From contig JARUPZ010000005.1 in assembly GCA_031213475.1 (NCBI GenBank), forward strand, positions 9,797,848 through 9,861,847: a stretch of DNA of 64,000 bases. The letters are read 5' to 3'. Positions 21,720 to 33,694 of the stretch are shown in pieces. The translations under genes and the position numbers were made by a program. The notes below the pieces were generated by a model. That model was given only the letters and a program-made list of their open reading frames with translations, did no database searches and was not told the DNA's origin. How positions within the stretch are numbered: position 1 is the first letter of the stretch; each line of letters begins with the position of its first letter. This stretch comes from Nereocystis luetkeana (lineage: Eukaryota > Sar > Phaeophyceae > Laminariales > Laminariaceae).

Positions 21720-24700
21720 GTGAAGTTTGAATGGATTGGATTGAATTGCCTCGCGATCCACTCCGCTACTGCTGCGCTGTAAGCTGTGAGCAGTCGCGCC
21801 AACCGACCTAGATTGCTGATGTTGTAGCAAGGGCGTGTTCCCCGGCATGCACCTCGAATTTGTGCTGCGAACGCTCCACGGCCAATGTAAGACGCGCAGG
21901 TGTCCTTCCGTGGCACTGCTATTGATCGTGCTTGGTTTGGGTGCGCACGATACGAGCACTCGCCTGCTACTCATGCTCGTAGGCAGCGTCATAGGTGGCG
22001 TTTTCGGGTGTCCACGGGACTGTCGGAAATCTGTGCGTCTTGTATCTATGTACGTACTGCTGTTGAGGTGTGTACTCGTAGTGCCACGACCGCGACGAGC
22101 ACAGGCACAGCGTACAGCAGTGCCCGCTCGTGGTCGGGGCCTCATCATAGCCAGCGCTCACGTTAGTAGCGTTCCTGCTGTTATTGCTGTGCCGGCGGTC
22201 CAGTTACGAAGCCCGTGGAGGAACAAACGACAGGTACGTACGTATAGCGACAGAGCGACTTTACAGCAGCGAAAGCGACAAGTGACGTACGGTCTAACCA
22301 GCGGTCTACAAGGTACGACCAGGTGCGTGCAAGTTGTCGTTGGGTGGGTGGTTGGGTCGTTGGGTCGTTGGGCGTCGTGAAGCGCGCGTGTCGCATACAA
22401 AATAATGTACGTATTAATATGTACCACCCTGAAAGGAAATGTAAGAGAGGTTCAGGGATTATGAACACTATTACGGGGGACCATAGTAAATAGGACCTGC
22501 GATACACACAAAAAACTATATAGAACTACATACTTGGATCACAACCCCCGAGCGTGCTCGGTTGGTGCATCCCTGGTAGAGCCTGGTATCAGTATAGGGC
22601 TACCCTATATATACCCCCTACCAGGTATACGATATGATATTTCCATAGTACTTAAGTCATGTTTTTTTTCGCCGGAACATGCGAAATATATCATACCAGG
22701 TATCGTATTACATCGCTATATATAGGGGTTTTCAGCACGATATGGCTAAAACGTGATATGATATTTGGTACTCCGTATATGATATATACGCCCGGTATGA
22801 AGCGATATATCGGCCTATATAAGGTGATATAAGATGATATATCGGCCTATATGAGGTGAAATACGTGATCTAGCTATCCGATATGTGGCATAATATGTCG
22901 ACTTTTGCTGTCTTGACGATAGCTCTTGCATTTTTCGGGCGTACATTTTGGGCGGAATATACGTGCAGTTTTTTTTTTTTTTCCCATCCCATTCATTATC
23001 TTCGCACATCTTCTTCTCTCTCCTTCCAACTCGTAACTCAGATCCGGGGTCACATAGCAGGCTCTTCTACCCCCTTCCCGCTACGGTACGTGCCTTCATT
23101 TTTATCGCGAGAAGATTTCAGCCTTTTCTTCCCTCGTCGACTCGCATCGAATTGTGCCTACCCACGCTGCAAGGCGCTCTCAACAATTGAATCCTTTTGA
23201 TTTTGATTTTTGCAAATAAAGTCAAAACCCACCTGGGGCTTGAACCCAGGACTCAAACACAAGTAGAATTCGAGGTTAACCACTTGAACCACCGGGGCGA
23301 CCGGCAAGAAGTATATACCTGGTACGTAGATACGAGTACGACTACGAAGCGTGACACACACAAGGGAACGCACCAGGGGTTTGTGCCCGCTGCTGTCTTC
23401 CTGTCGTGCGGTTTTGATCCGCGATGAGCGAGTCGAACGCGCCATCGCCTGCGGCCACAAGCGAGCCACAGCTACAGCACGCAGTTACCTTCGACATCGA
23501 TATATATATATACCAGGTATATATATATATGTGCCTACCTTGTACTTGGTACAAATACTACCGGCAGAGAGTGTACACAATGTTGTGGTCATCGCAATAC
23601 ACAAACTAACTGTTGTCTGCATTACACCACACATCTACAAGGCTTATAACCTCGCGGAGAAGGGTTGTCATATCATAATTCATGCATTTTGTGTATCGGG
23701 TCGTACGTACCGGGCACAATTCGCCAAGTACCGAGCAAGTGCTCTGCCATCAGTGTGGCACATGTCAGACCCCAATCATGAGCAAGTACCGATGTGAAAC
23801 GGCGGTGACGCACATATATAGGCGGCAACAGCTCAAGAAAGCACGACATATAGGGCAGATATGAAGTGATATATCACTATACAAGGTATATGATGTAAAA
23901 CATTATTTGCATATGATGTATCACAATATATATGTGATATGTCACACGATATCTGACATGATATCTCATATACCCTGCATATATCACGTCTCATAGCGAT
24001 ATATCGAAAAATACCCGTGATATGGACATGACTACCTGGTATGAAATATCAACTTTTATGACTTAGTCATGTTTTTTGGGGGGGTATATATATATATATC
24101 ATATAACCCCCCGAGTTATAGGTGATACCAGGCTCTAATCCCTGGCCTCTCAGAGCTCCCACTTCCAAACCGCCTCCTTTCATTGCTTGCCGGACCTTTC
24201 CAGCAGTTCTTTGTTTTCTCGGTCCTTTCTTCCTTTTTTCTTCTTTCGTTCCGTGTGCGTGCGTGTTCTCCGAGCACGGCATCGCGGGAGAACCCGGCAC
24301 CGTCGCGGGTGTCAGCGGGTGCTGGCGTAGAGGGGGGGTTGCAAGGAGCGCGGTCGCCGCTTTCGTGCCTAGGCGTCGCGTGTGCCTCGAGACACGAGGG
24401 ATGCATGAACGGGCTTTGTCTGGCTTCGATTTATGATTGTTGATAGAGTATGTACGAGATATGAAGGTCGTTCGGGAGGGCAAGATAATATTCAAGCGGG
24501 GCTTATTTTTGCGACCACGCTAAAGTTGAAAGAGGGAGGTGTGCAGTTTGAACACCAACGTTATCGAGCTGGCGAACGATGGCCACGGTGAGCACCGGGC
24601 TTCACGCGGGGCGGGCGACGGGGCTGATTGTGGCAGAGAGTGATAAAAGCTTTACCCGGACCGAATCGGTAGCGAGGTGGTCGCGAGAGGGGCGGGCGGC

Positions 24701-27700
24701 GTACGAGGCTGAGAGAGAAGCTCTTCTGTGCGATTTTTCTTTTCTTTTTTTCGACCGGGTGTAAGGTGTTCCAATCAGGCAGAAAAATATTACACGAGAG
24801 GGGACGGGGATTTTTTGTTCCTTTCCGAGTTTTGGGTTTCATTTTCATTGTTTTTGCTGCTGTGCCGTGATGTGCTTTCGCTTTCTTCGTATATTCAGTA
24901 CAGACATAGAGCATATCGAAAGAAGACGATAAGTACAGACAGTAGTACCCTACCTGGAGTATGTACGTACGTACGACATCCGCGACGCGAAGCGTATATG
25001 TGGCATCCAAGCTGACGTCGGAGCTGTTTTTTCCTGAAGCATGGCGGCGGGACTCTTGGCATTATCAAGTCGCCGGTTTGCAATTACGATCCTTGAAAAA
25101 CTAAACTCAATCGTGGACCTCTCTTCGCTTCGCATAATTTGATGTACTTTTTTCCTTCCTGAGCGAGTGTAGCGGGCGGCGTAGGCCGCCCGCGGAGCGA
25201 AGCGCCTTGTATTTACATATTTTCACTAACAATATTTGGTCCTATTTACTATGGCCTCCCGTAATACGAGGCACAGCAGTAGTAAACGCTTGGTTTTTTT
25301 CCGTCCCGAGCGGTGTGTTACATCTCCACGTATTATCGTACCAGGTACGTTGCAACTTTGGACACACGCCCTACCTACAAGCAGCCGCCAGGTTATGTGG
25401 CTAATTATTTACGAGTAGTCGACCTTTTTGTTGTTGTCGTCGACATTTGCCCCCCTCTGATGTCTCACTTCTTAAAAGACACTAAGCTTATAACTTCCGC
25501 CACTTCGAAAGTGGTGCCCCATCCCACTACCAGGTATCGCATAAACGTGGGGTGCAGTTGGAAAGGCACCTGTAGACCCCGGGGCGCTATGCGTACGAGT
25601 ACGAGTCCTTCTTTCGATATCTCGGCGCCAGGACCACCAAACGTCCCCGTGCGTTCTGCGGGAGTCGGATGCCCCGCCCCCGCCGATACGGCAGGGGTGC
25701 GCTCTCTAGTGCATACGGTTAGACTACTGCTGTGCCGTATTTTGAGAAAAAGGCTAGAGGCGAAATACGATGTATGTGCGTATGTATATCGCCCGGGTCT
25801 GACACGGTGTGATGACGATCGACACGCTAGAAGCAGGCCCGGAGGGTTGCATCTAGCTATGCGCAACACTGCTGCTCGCCTCTTTGTCTACCCAGGCACA
25901 CAGCAGCGCGCTGTTGCTATCACTGATGTGGGGAAATTCGCCTGTGGGCACTGGGTGATTGTTGACTCTGATTCTACCACCGCAGTAGACCTACAGGGTA
26001 CGGTACAGCGGTACACGAACAGGATAAGCAGCAGTCGAAAATGAAACCGCTCGCGATTTGTATCATGCTCTTCCTCGGGGGGCGGGGGGGCGTCATTTTC
26101 ACCCCTGCCCCCCCGTTCCCTCCTTCCCCCCGTGCCCCCCTTCCCCCTCCTCACTGCCCCTTCGATGCCAGCTAAAACCCACTTTCGCCCAACCTCCACC
26201 TCCCACCCCCCGTCCCTTGCCTGTCCTTTGCGTCGACATCATGGAAACCCCTACGGCTGGCGGCAAGCGCAGACAGGAAACCTGTTCAAGGGGGTTAAAA
26301 TGATCCCACCAGGCTTGCACTTCGTCCACTGTGGCACGGGCGAGGGCGAAAAGCAGGTTGGTGGCGGTTTCACCCTCCCTCTGGGAAATATTCTACCCGC
26401 CGGACATATCACGATCTAGATCATCTACAGATAGATCGTCGTCTAGATCCTAGCCTGCCGTTATGAGGCGTTATGCAGGAGCTGTACAGTACAGATCCAA
26501 CCAGAAAAGCACTGTTTTACTGTAGATCATGCGGGTTACACAGCTCCCACCGGGCAGCATGGGCATCTGCCCCTGAATAAGCAGCTTTTTACTTTAGTAT
26601 TCGACCAAAACGGTCCTTTTGAATAGGAACAAGAGTGACACTATTCGTGCAAATCAGGAATATACCAGGCATATGAAAGATCTACTACTGTATGTAGATC
26701 GTGAAGCAGAGGTATCAGTACCACTTTCTGTCGAAAACTATTTCTGCCTGACCGAGCTCCTTAACCCAACATTTTTGGGGTACCGAGAACGTTCTTCGCT
26801 ACGCTTTTCGTGACATGTATGCGCTTACAGTAGGCTTTGGTATCGCCCTCTAGGTCGCACCATTGCTGCTGTATTACGGGGGACCATAGTTAATAGGACC
26901 GAATATTGTTAGTATAAATGGTTAAATGTATAGTTTTTTATGTATACCGTAGGTCCTATTAACTATGGTCCCCCGTAATAGTGTTTATTTTTCAAAATCT
27001 GTGTTCGGAGTGAGGTACGGAGCTTCCTTAAGGTCAAGCGAGGACCCCAAGAAAAGTCTGTGTGCTACCTGTACCATGGCAGGACTCCTAGCGCCTCCCA
27101 AGGCCGGGGGTAGGGTTCACACGTTCGCCTCACGCAGCAGACGAGATCATCGATTTCCACGTCGAGATCATCGATTTCCACGTCGAGATCATCGATTTCC
27201 ACGTCGAGATCATCGATTTCCACGTCTGGACGACGTGCCGTGCTCGTAGATACCTCAGAGCAGGCATATCCCCCGAACGTTATCATCCATAATATATGGG
27301 AAAGCACGTGGGGGTTCCGCATACTCTTGCGTGGTCCATGGGACATGGTTTTTGGGTTGCGTGTTGTCGTGATGTGGCCTGCGTTTGGCGTGAGACGGCA
27401 ACGGCAAACCACGCGTTGTTTTGCTTGTGCCAACGAGGCGCGCGGTGTTTTCCTGCCTGGTCTGACTCGCCCGTTGACGAAGGACGGGCTATTTTCTTGT
27501 CGGCTATGTAGTGGCGAAGGCCTGTGAAGTGGTGGCCGCAAGATGCAGAAGAAGAAAAAAATAATGTGAAAAAAAAAAAAAATCGGGAAAGGTTGCGGGG
27601 TGGGAACACGGCTCTGTTCAGTAGAAAAAAGAAGCGGCTAAGGTGCGAATAGCCTCGAGCAACACCGAACTCACTTTTTGAAGACGTCGTACCAGGTAGT

Positions 27701-30700
27701 GTTCATGAATGCCTCGTGTTGCCGCGGGAGGGCTCCGTACTGCTCTTTTCATGATCTATTGTGACATGTTTCTTGGCTTGCAGTTGTACTGTATATACAG
27801 ACCCTGCACAGCAGATCGTAGCGGCAGGTAAGGATCTATGTAGATGGTCTAGACGATCTATCTTTAGAGGGTATATCTGTGGATGGATCGGGATCTATTT
27901 CTTCGACGTGCTATGGGGAAGTTAACCCTCTTTTAGGGCCGCAGTCCCGTAGCGGGGACAGGCCACTTAGAATTCGAGCAGCTTGTTCCCGAAAGGAGAC
28001 TGCAGTTTGCCCTATTAGTAAAAGGGTTTTCCAAGGAGGATACAACCCGTTTCGAGACCCCTATACCTTACAGCGACCAGACCAATGGTTGGTAACTTTT
28101 GGTGCCATATCAACCATCTACGAGCATCGCGAGGGGTACAAAAATGTCGGTAGAAACCCACGCCACGTCGCGCCCGTGCCACACCACACCCTCGCGTCAA
28201 CCATCGTAACTCGTAAAATGAAAAACACCAACCATTATTGCCATCCCCCAACCACGCGGTGGAAAACATTGACTTTTTTTTGTGTATTAAGTCAATTTTT
28301 TCGCTTCTGAAAGTCCCGCGAGGGTTGCTATCAGCAACACGCTTACGCGAAGAAACTCCCCGTCGGTATAATGACTCGGGTGTGATGCAGGGGCTCTTTT
28401 TTCGGGCGGCAGCGGGGTCGGTGGCCGTGGCGCAGTGGGACCCCGAGGCAGAGGACCTCGTGGACGCGCAACGGTGCCTCCCGGAGGGCGCGCTGCGAGC
28501 GCTGCGAGGGTCGGTGCTGCGACTCGAGATGGACACCAGTCTCGGGTGAATACAGGCCGCCACTTCATTGTTTTTTTTGGCATTTTGTTGTTCACATTTG
28601 TTCATTTTGGAGCGTTTAGTTTGAGTGGGGGTAGAGGGCGGCAAATAATGAGAGGGGGGAAGGGGGTGGTGGAGGGAAGGGAGAGGAGGGGGAGGAGGAG
28701 GAGCGGAGGGGGGGGGGGCGACCAGCGAGTATGTGTGTGCTGGTGTGTGCGCTTGTGCTGGGCTGAGCAGTGCTCGTAGGCTCAGGGGGTGAGGGAGAAG
28801 AGTGCTCAGAGCCATATGGTTGTGGCTCGCCCGCTCGAGAGCCCTGGCGTGGTTCGGTTCGGTCCGGTTCGGTTCGGTCCGGTCCGGTCCGGTAAGGGTA
28901 GTATTCGGTATGGCTCCGTAAGGGGCGATTCAGCACAATTCGGTTCAATTCGATTCGATTCGGTAAGGTTCGGTAAGGTTCAGTTCTACGAGGCTCGGGG
29001 TTCGGTTCGATTTGGTTGAACCTCGACATTTTTTTGTCGTTCGTATTGTCGGCATGATGTAGCACGCCAGGGCACCCCCCCCCCACACACACACCCCTGT
29101 GCCTTCCCCTGCTGCCCCCCCCCCCCCCCCCCCGCCCCCGCCCCCCCCCACCGCTGGTACCCACGTCTTCGGGGTTTTCCATGAGCAGGCCTTACCCGCT
29201 CGAGCAGCGGGCACCCTGGCTCAACCTCACTAACTGCATGACCGACTCGGTCCTGGAAAGGTGCGGGGTTCCCGTCGGAGCCAAAGTTCTGGCGGGCTCG
29301 TCTACGGCCGAAGAAGGAGAGCCGGGGGGCGCTGCCGGTGCCCTCGCCGGTGGGGGAGGGGGGGGAGGGGCCGGGATGGAGATTGTCCCCCATTTCCCGC
29401 ACGTGGGGAGGGTGGCCCAATTCTGCCAGCTTCCGGTAAGGCTGCTGTGGGGTGTGGTGGGAGGTAGGGGACGAGGGGAGGGGAGGCGCGGGGGCGGGGA
29501 GCTGTGGTGGTGTATGCGGAATGAGTCGATGTATATGTTAGAGGGTTAGACTCCAGGGGTGTTTGTGTCGGATGCCTGGCGGCCGGGCGATTGCGCCATA
29601 CGCGTAACTCCTTTTTCGCGACCCGGACGTGCTGATCAACAAAAAAATCAAAGCGCGGGTATTTGATTGCTTTCGCGCCCTTTTCCTTCGTCCGCCGCGG
29701 GTCCCATCCCCCTTGCCACCCGCCACGCCACGCGTCGCCGCGTTTTAAAACAATAAAACACGCTCGGGTGGGGTTTCTTGGGGCCGGGGGGGGGGGGGGG
29801 GGGGGGGGTTGGGGATGAGAACAGGTGCGGTCGGCGACGCGATCCTCGCTCGAAGGGGCGGGCGCGGCCTCGGGGGCGCCGATCGACATTGACCCGCAAC
29901 ATCTGACGAAGATTAACATGGACGGAAGCGAAGCGCTGCGCGCGTTGATAGCCTCCGGTTTCAAGGGAACCTGGGTGAGTGATCATATACCATATGGCAT
30001 TGTTGAGGGGGGGGGAGGGGGGGGGGGGGTTGTACTCGACATCGATGCCTGGGCGCAGTCGTATTGAGTGGGGGGGGGGGGTGTACTCGATGTCATGCGT
30101 GGCCGTAGTCGTATGACCTCAGACCTTCGCATCCGTACAACCTCGGGACGGGTTTTCACCGATCAGGTAGACATTGCTTACATCAAGAGGGGTGGGGGGA
30201 GGGGGGAGAGGACGGGGGGTGACTGTTAGCGGCTTGTTTGACAAAATTATTTTTGTAGTCGTGATCGTACGCGCTGTGTTGGAGTGGCCGCTATGGCGGA
30301 GCTCCCGCGAAAAGCGTTACATTTTTAAGGGTACGGGTGCGGGCAAACTCGTTGTTGTCTTCCTCCCTCCCTCCCTCCCTCCCTCCCCCCCTCTCTGCTG
30401 ATGCTACTGTGCTGTGCAAACCCTAAGGCCTTGTTCCCGCTCACAGAACGTAACCCCCCTTTGCCAGCGCATCACCTACTCCTGTTGTGACCCCCGAGGA
30501 TCATTTTCCCCCCCTCTTAACCCTTTTAGAACCGCAGTCCCACATCACCTACTCCTGTTGTGACCCCCGAGGATCATTTTCCCCCCCTCTTAACCCTTTT
30601 AGAACCGCAGTCCCACATCACCTACTCCTGTTGTGACCCCCGAGGATCATTTTCCCCCCCTCTTAACCCTTTTAGAACCGCAGTCCCATTTCGGGGACAA

Positions 30701-33661
30701 AATCAGTCTAATTCTAGGTAGTTTGTCCCCCAAAACGGGACCGCGGTTCTAAAAGGGTTAATACGTACGTAAAACACTCCCGGAAGTTTAGGTACTGAAG
30801 GACCAAATAGTATTATTAATACCCTGGTAGTTGAGAAGCACAGTTTCACTAACCGTCCCGAGTGGTGCTTCGTATATGACGGCCTCTGCCGTACGAGGGA
30901 CTCATAAGCGTCGGCGACATGCGAGTCCGTTGTGCAACACATTGTGGTACGAGAGTCGCTGCGCCATTGTGCGGCCGACGCTCTATTAACGTTGCGGGGG
31001 GGCATAGTAAATAGGACCGGATAGTTCTAGTGAGAATCGGTAAATATATATATAGGCTTTTGTGTACTGTAGGTCCTATTTACTATGCCCCCCCCCCCGT
31101 AATAATACGGGGGGCCACAGTAAATGGGACCGAATATTATTCGTGAAAATGGGTAAATATGTACCTGGTAGGTTTTTTGTGTGTACCGTAGGTAATATTT
31201 AGGACAAGATATTGTTCGTGAAAGTAGGGAAATACATAGATTTTCGTGTGTACCGTAGGTCCTACCTATTTACTATGGCCCCGCGTGATACCGTAGGTCC
31301 TATTTACTTATGGCCCCTCGTGATGGTCGTCTTTTTGAAGTTCCCGTCGCTTTTGTCTCCGCCTCTGAGTTGGGCGTGGTCGCGACTCCCGCAGCGCCGA
31401 GTTGCCGGGCGCGTTGCGGAGGCTCTCGTGGCTGCCCTTTCGCTCTTGCGTCCCTCTTTTTCGCCTCTGAAATCCCGAAGGGTTTGGAGAGCGGGCGGTG
31501 CTGTGTGTGTGTGTGTGTGTGTTCTTTCGACTTATTTAGTCTCTCCTTGCTCTCTTAAAGTCCCAAAAGGAAACAAGGAGAACAGAACGCCAATATCTAG
31601 ATCGTCTAGAATATCTAGCTCCTATGTTCGTTGCCCCCAGGAGACATGGCGCTAGGAAATAGAGCTGCAAACATACACGTCCCACCCCGGCCAAACACGT
31701 GCATACAGGTCCCAGCCGGCGGAATAATGACTGTGTTTCGGGGGGGGGGGCGTACTGTAGTAATCAGGACCCCCATCATGTACATAAAAAAACTTGTATA
31801 TTCCTGTATTTTTAGTGAGCATATTTTGGTCCTGATTGCTAGGCTCCCCCGTAGTTGTGCGAGTGGGGATTATCGTGTATAGCGCTATGCGTGTATCTGG
31901 GAATGTACTCTGATCTGATTTTGTTTCATGTGATATGATTTCATAGCATGTAAGATGATATGCTATGAGATGAGATGGTGTGAGATGATGTGATAAGGTG
32001 TGTCATGGTCTGGTATGATATAATATCGTATCACATGGGATGCTATGATATGAGATGATATGATATGATGTGTTTGGTAAGATATGATATGATGCTTTAT
32101 TATACCATGTGTTGTGGCATGATATGGTGTGGTAGCATATGATGTGATACGATATTATATGATATAATCTGGTATGGTCTGGTCTGGTCTGGTCTGTTCG
32201 TGTCTGATATTATCTTATCTTACGATCTGATCTGGTCTGATCTGGTCTGTTCTTGTTGGGCTTGTAGTCCGTTGGGCCACTGGTAAAAGCTTACCCAATC
32301 GCCTACCCAATCTAGGCCTTATAACAGTCTGGTCTGGTCTGGTCGGGTCTGGTCGGGTCTGATCTGGTTTTATCTTGTCCTATCTTATATTATCTTATCT
32401 TATCTTAAGATATGGTATGGTATGGTGCGGTATGGTAGGTTATGAGATGATACGGTACCATCTGATCTGATCTAGTCTGGTCTGGTCTGGTCTTACCGGA
32501 TCTGATCTGATCTGATCTGATTTTGTGTTCTCTTTTCGGGTCTTATCTTAGTTCATCTTATCTTGTCTTATCTCAAACCAGGCACGAAGTATTATCTGCT
32601 CTAATCTGATCTAGACGACAATACACCTATACCAATGTTTAATTTAATACAAGGGGAGAAGGAGTTGACGCTGTCGGCATGCATGCGTTGGCGTCGGGCC
32701 CTATAACCTGGCGGTGATACGAGCGATAACTCAAACTTGCGTCTGCTTTCGTTTTGCCCCATTTTTTTGTTTCTCGTTTTTTTTCTTCTATGCCTGTCCA
32801 TCTCTTTCAGGCGGAACTCCTGGGCGAGCTGCAGCTTTCCTTCGTTCTCTTCGTGTCCCTGTCTTCGCTGAGGGGGTTTCGACATTGGCAGGCGTTGTCG
32901 GCTTTGCTCTGCCGATGCGGGGACGCTCTGGCAACCAACCCCGCCTTGTTCACCGCCTTCATTCGAGTGAGCCGGAGGGGAGGGGGGGGTGGGGTAATTG
33001 TCTACCACTCTCTGGCCGGAAACATAACGCCCGTTTTCATTCCAAAGGTTAACATCGAACGCGTACTGTAAAGCGGGCCAGGGTGATACACATCTTGCAA
33101 CTACCCGGAACCATGGCTACCGACGGGACGGTTCTACCGACGGAACGATTATTTCGGGTTGCGGATTCGTGTGCGTTGTTTATAGAACATGGGGGGGGGG
33201 GTTCGGCTTCGTGGCCGGACTTGTCGGCCTTATTCGCGGAGATATCGGCCCCATCCGGGCGTGTGTCGACTTCATTCGGAGATTTACTGACCTCACTCGG
33301 AGATCTATATGGGCTTCTTTCGAGGATTTTTTGTCGACCTTGTTCGGGAATTTGTCGGCTCCATTCAGGGTGTTTTCGGCTACATTCGGGGATTTGGCTG
33401 GTCTCATTCGGGAATGCATCGGCTTCGTTCGGAAATGCATCGGCCTCATTCAGGGATTTATCGGCTTCGTTTTTCATGGAGAGTCATCGGCTATGTGCTT
33501 TGTTGAAAATGAGGTTTTGTTTTCGGGCGAAGGTTGCGTCCCCCCCCCATGGTCCATCTCCCCCACCGCTGCACTACCCAGCTCCACCTCAAGCGGTTAC
33601 ACTGCCACGCACGCTACCATGGTTGGGTCGGCCCCGTAGCTCTTGTGTGTGTGTGTGGGGG

Positions 33662-33694
<33 letters not shown>

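Noticed and set aside
23228..23308. Possible tRNA gene
   Set aside because: D-arm, T-arm and box A/B are recognisable, but the acceptor strands do not pair. The sequence also continues into a poly-A-tailed body, so it is a SINE head.
27142..27227. CRISPR-like repeat
   Set aside because: Units are directly adjacent with no spacers, and the setting is a eukaryotic intron.
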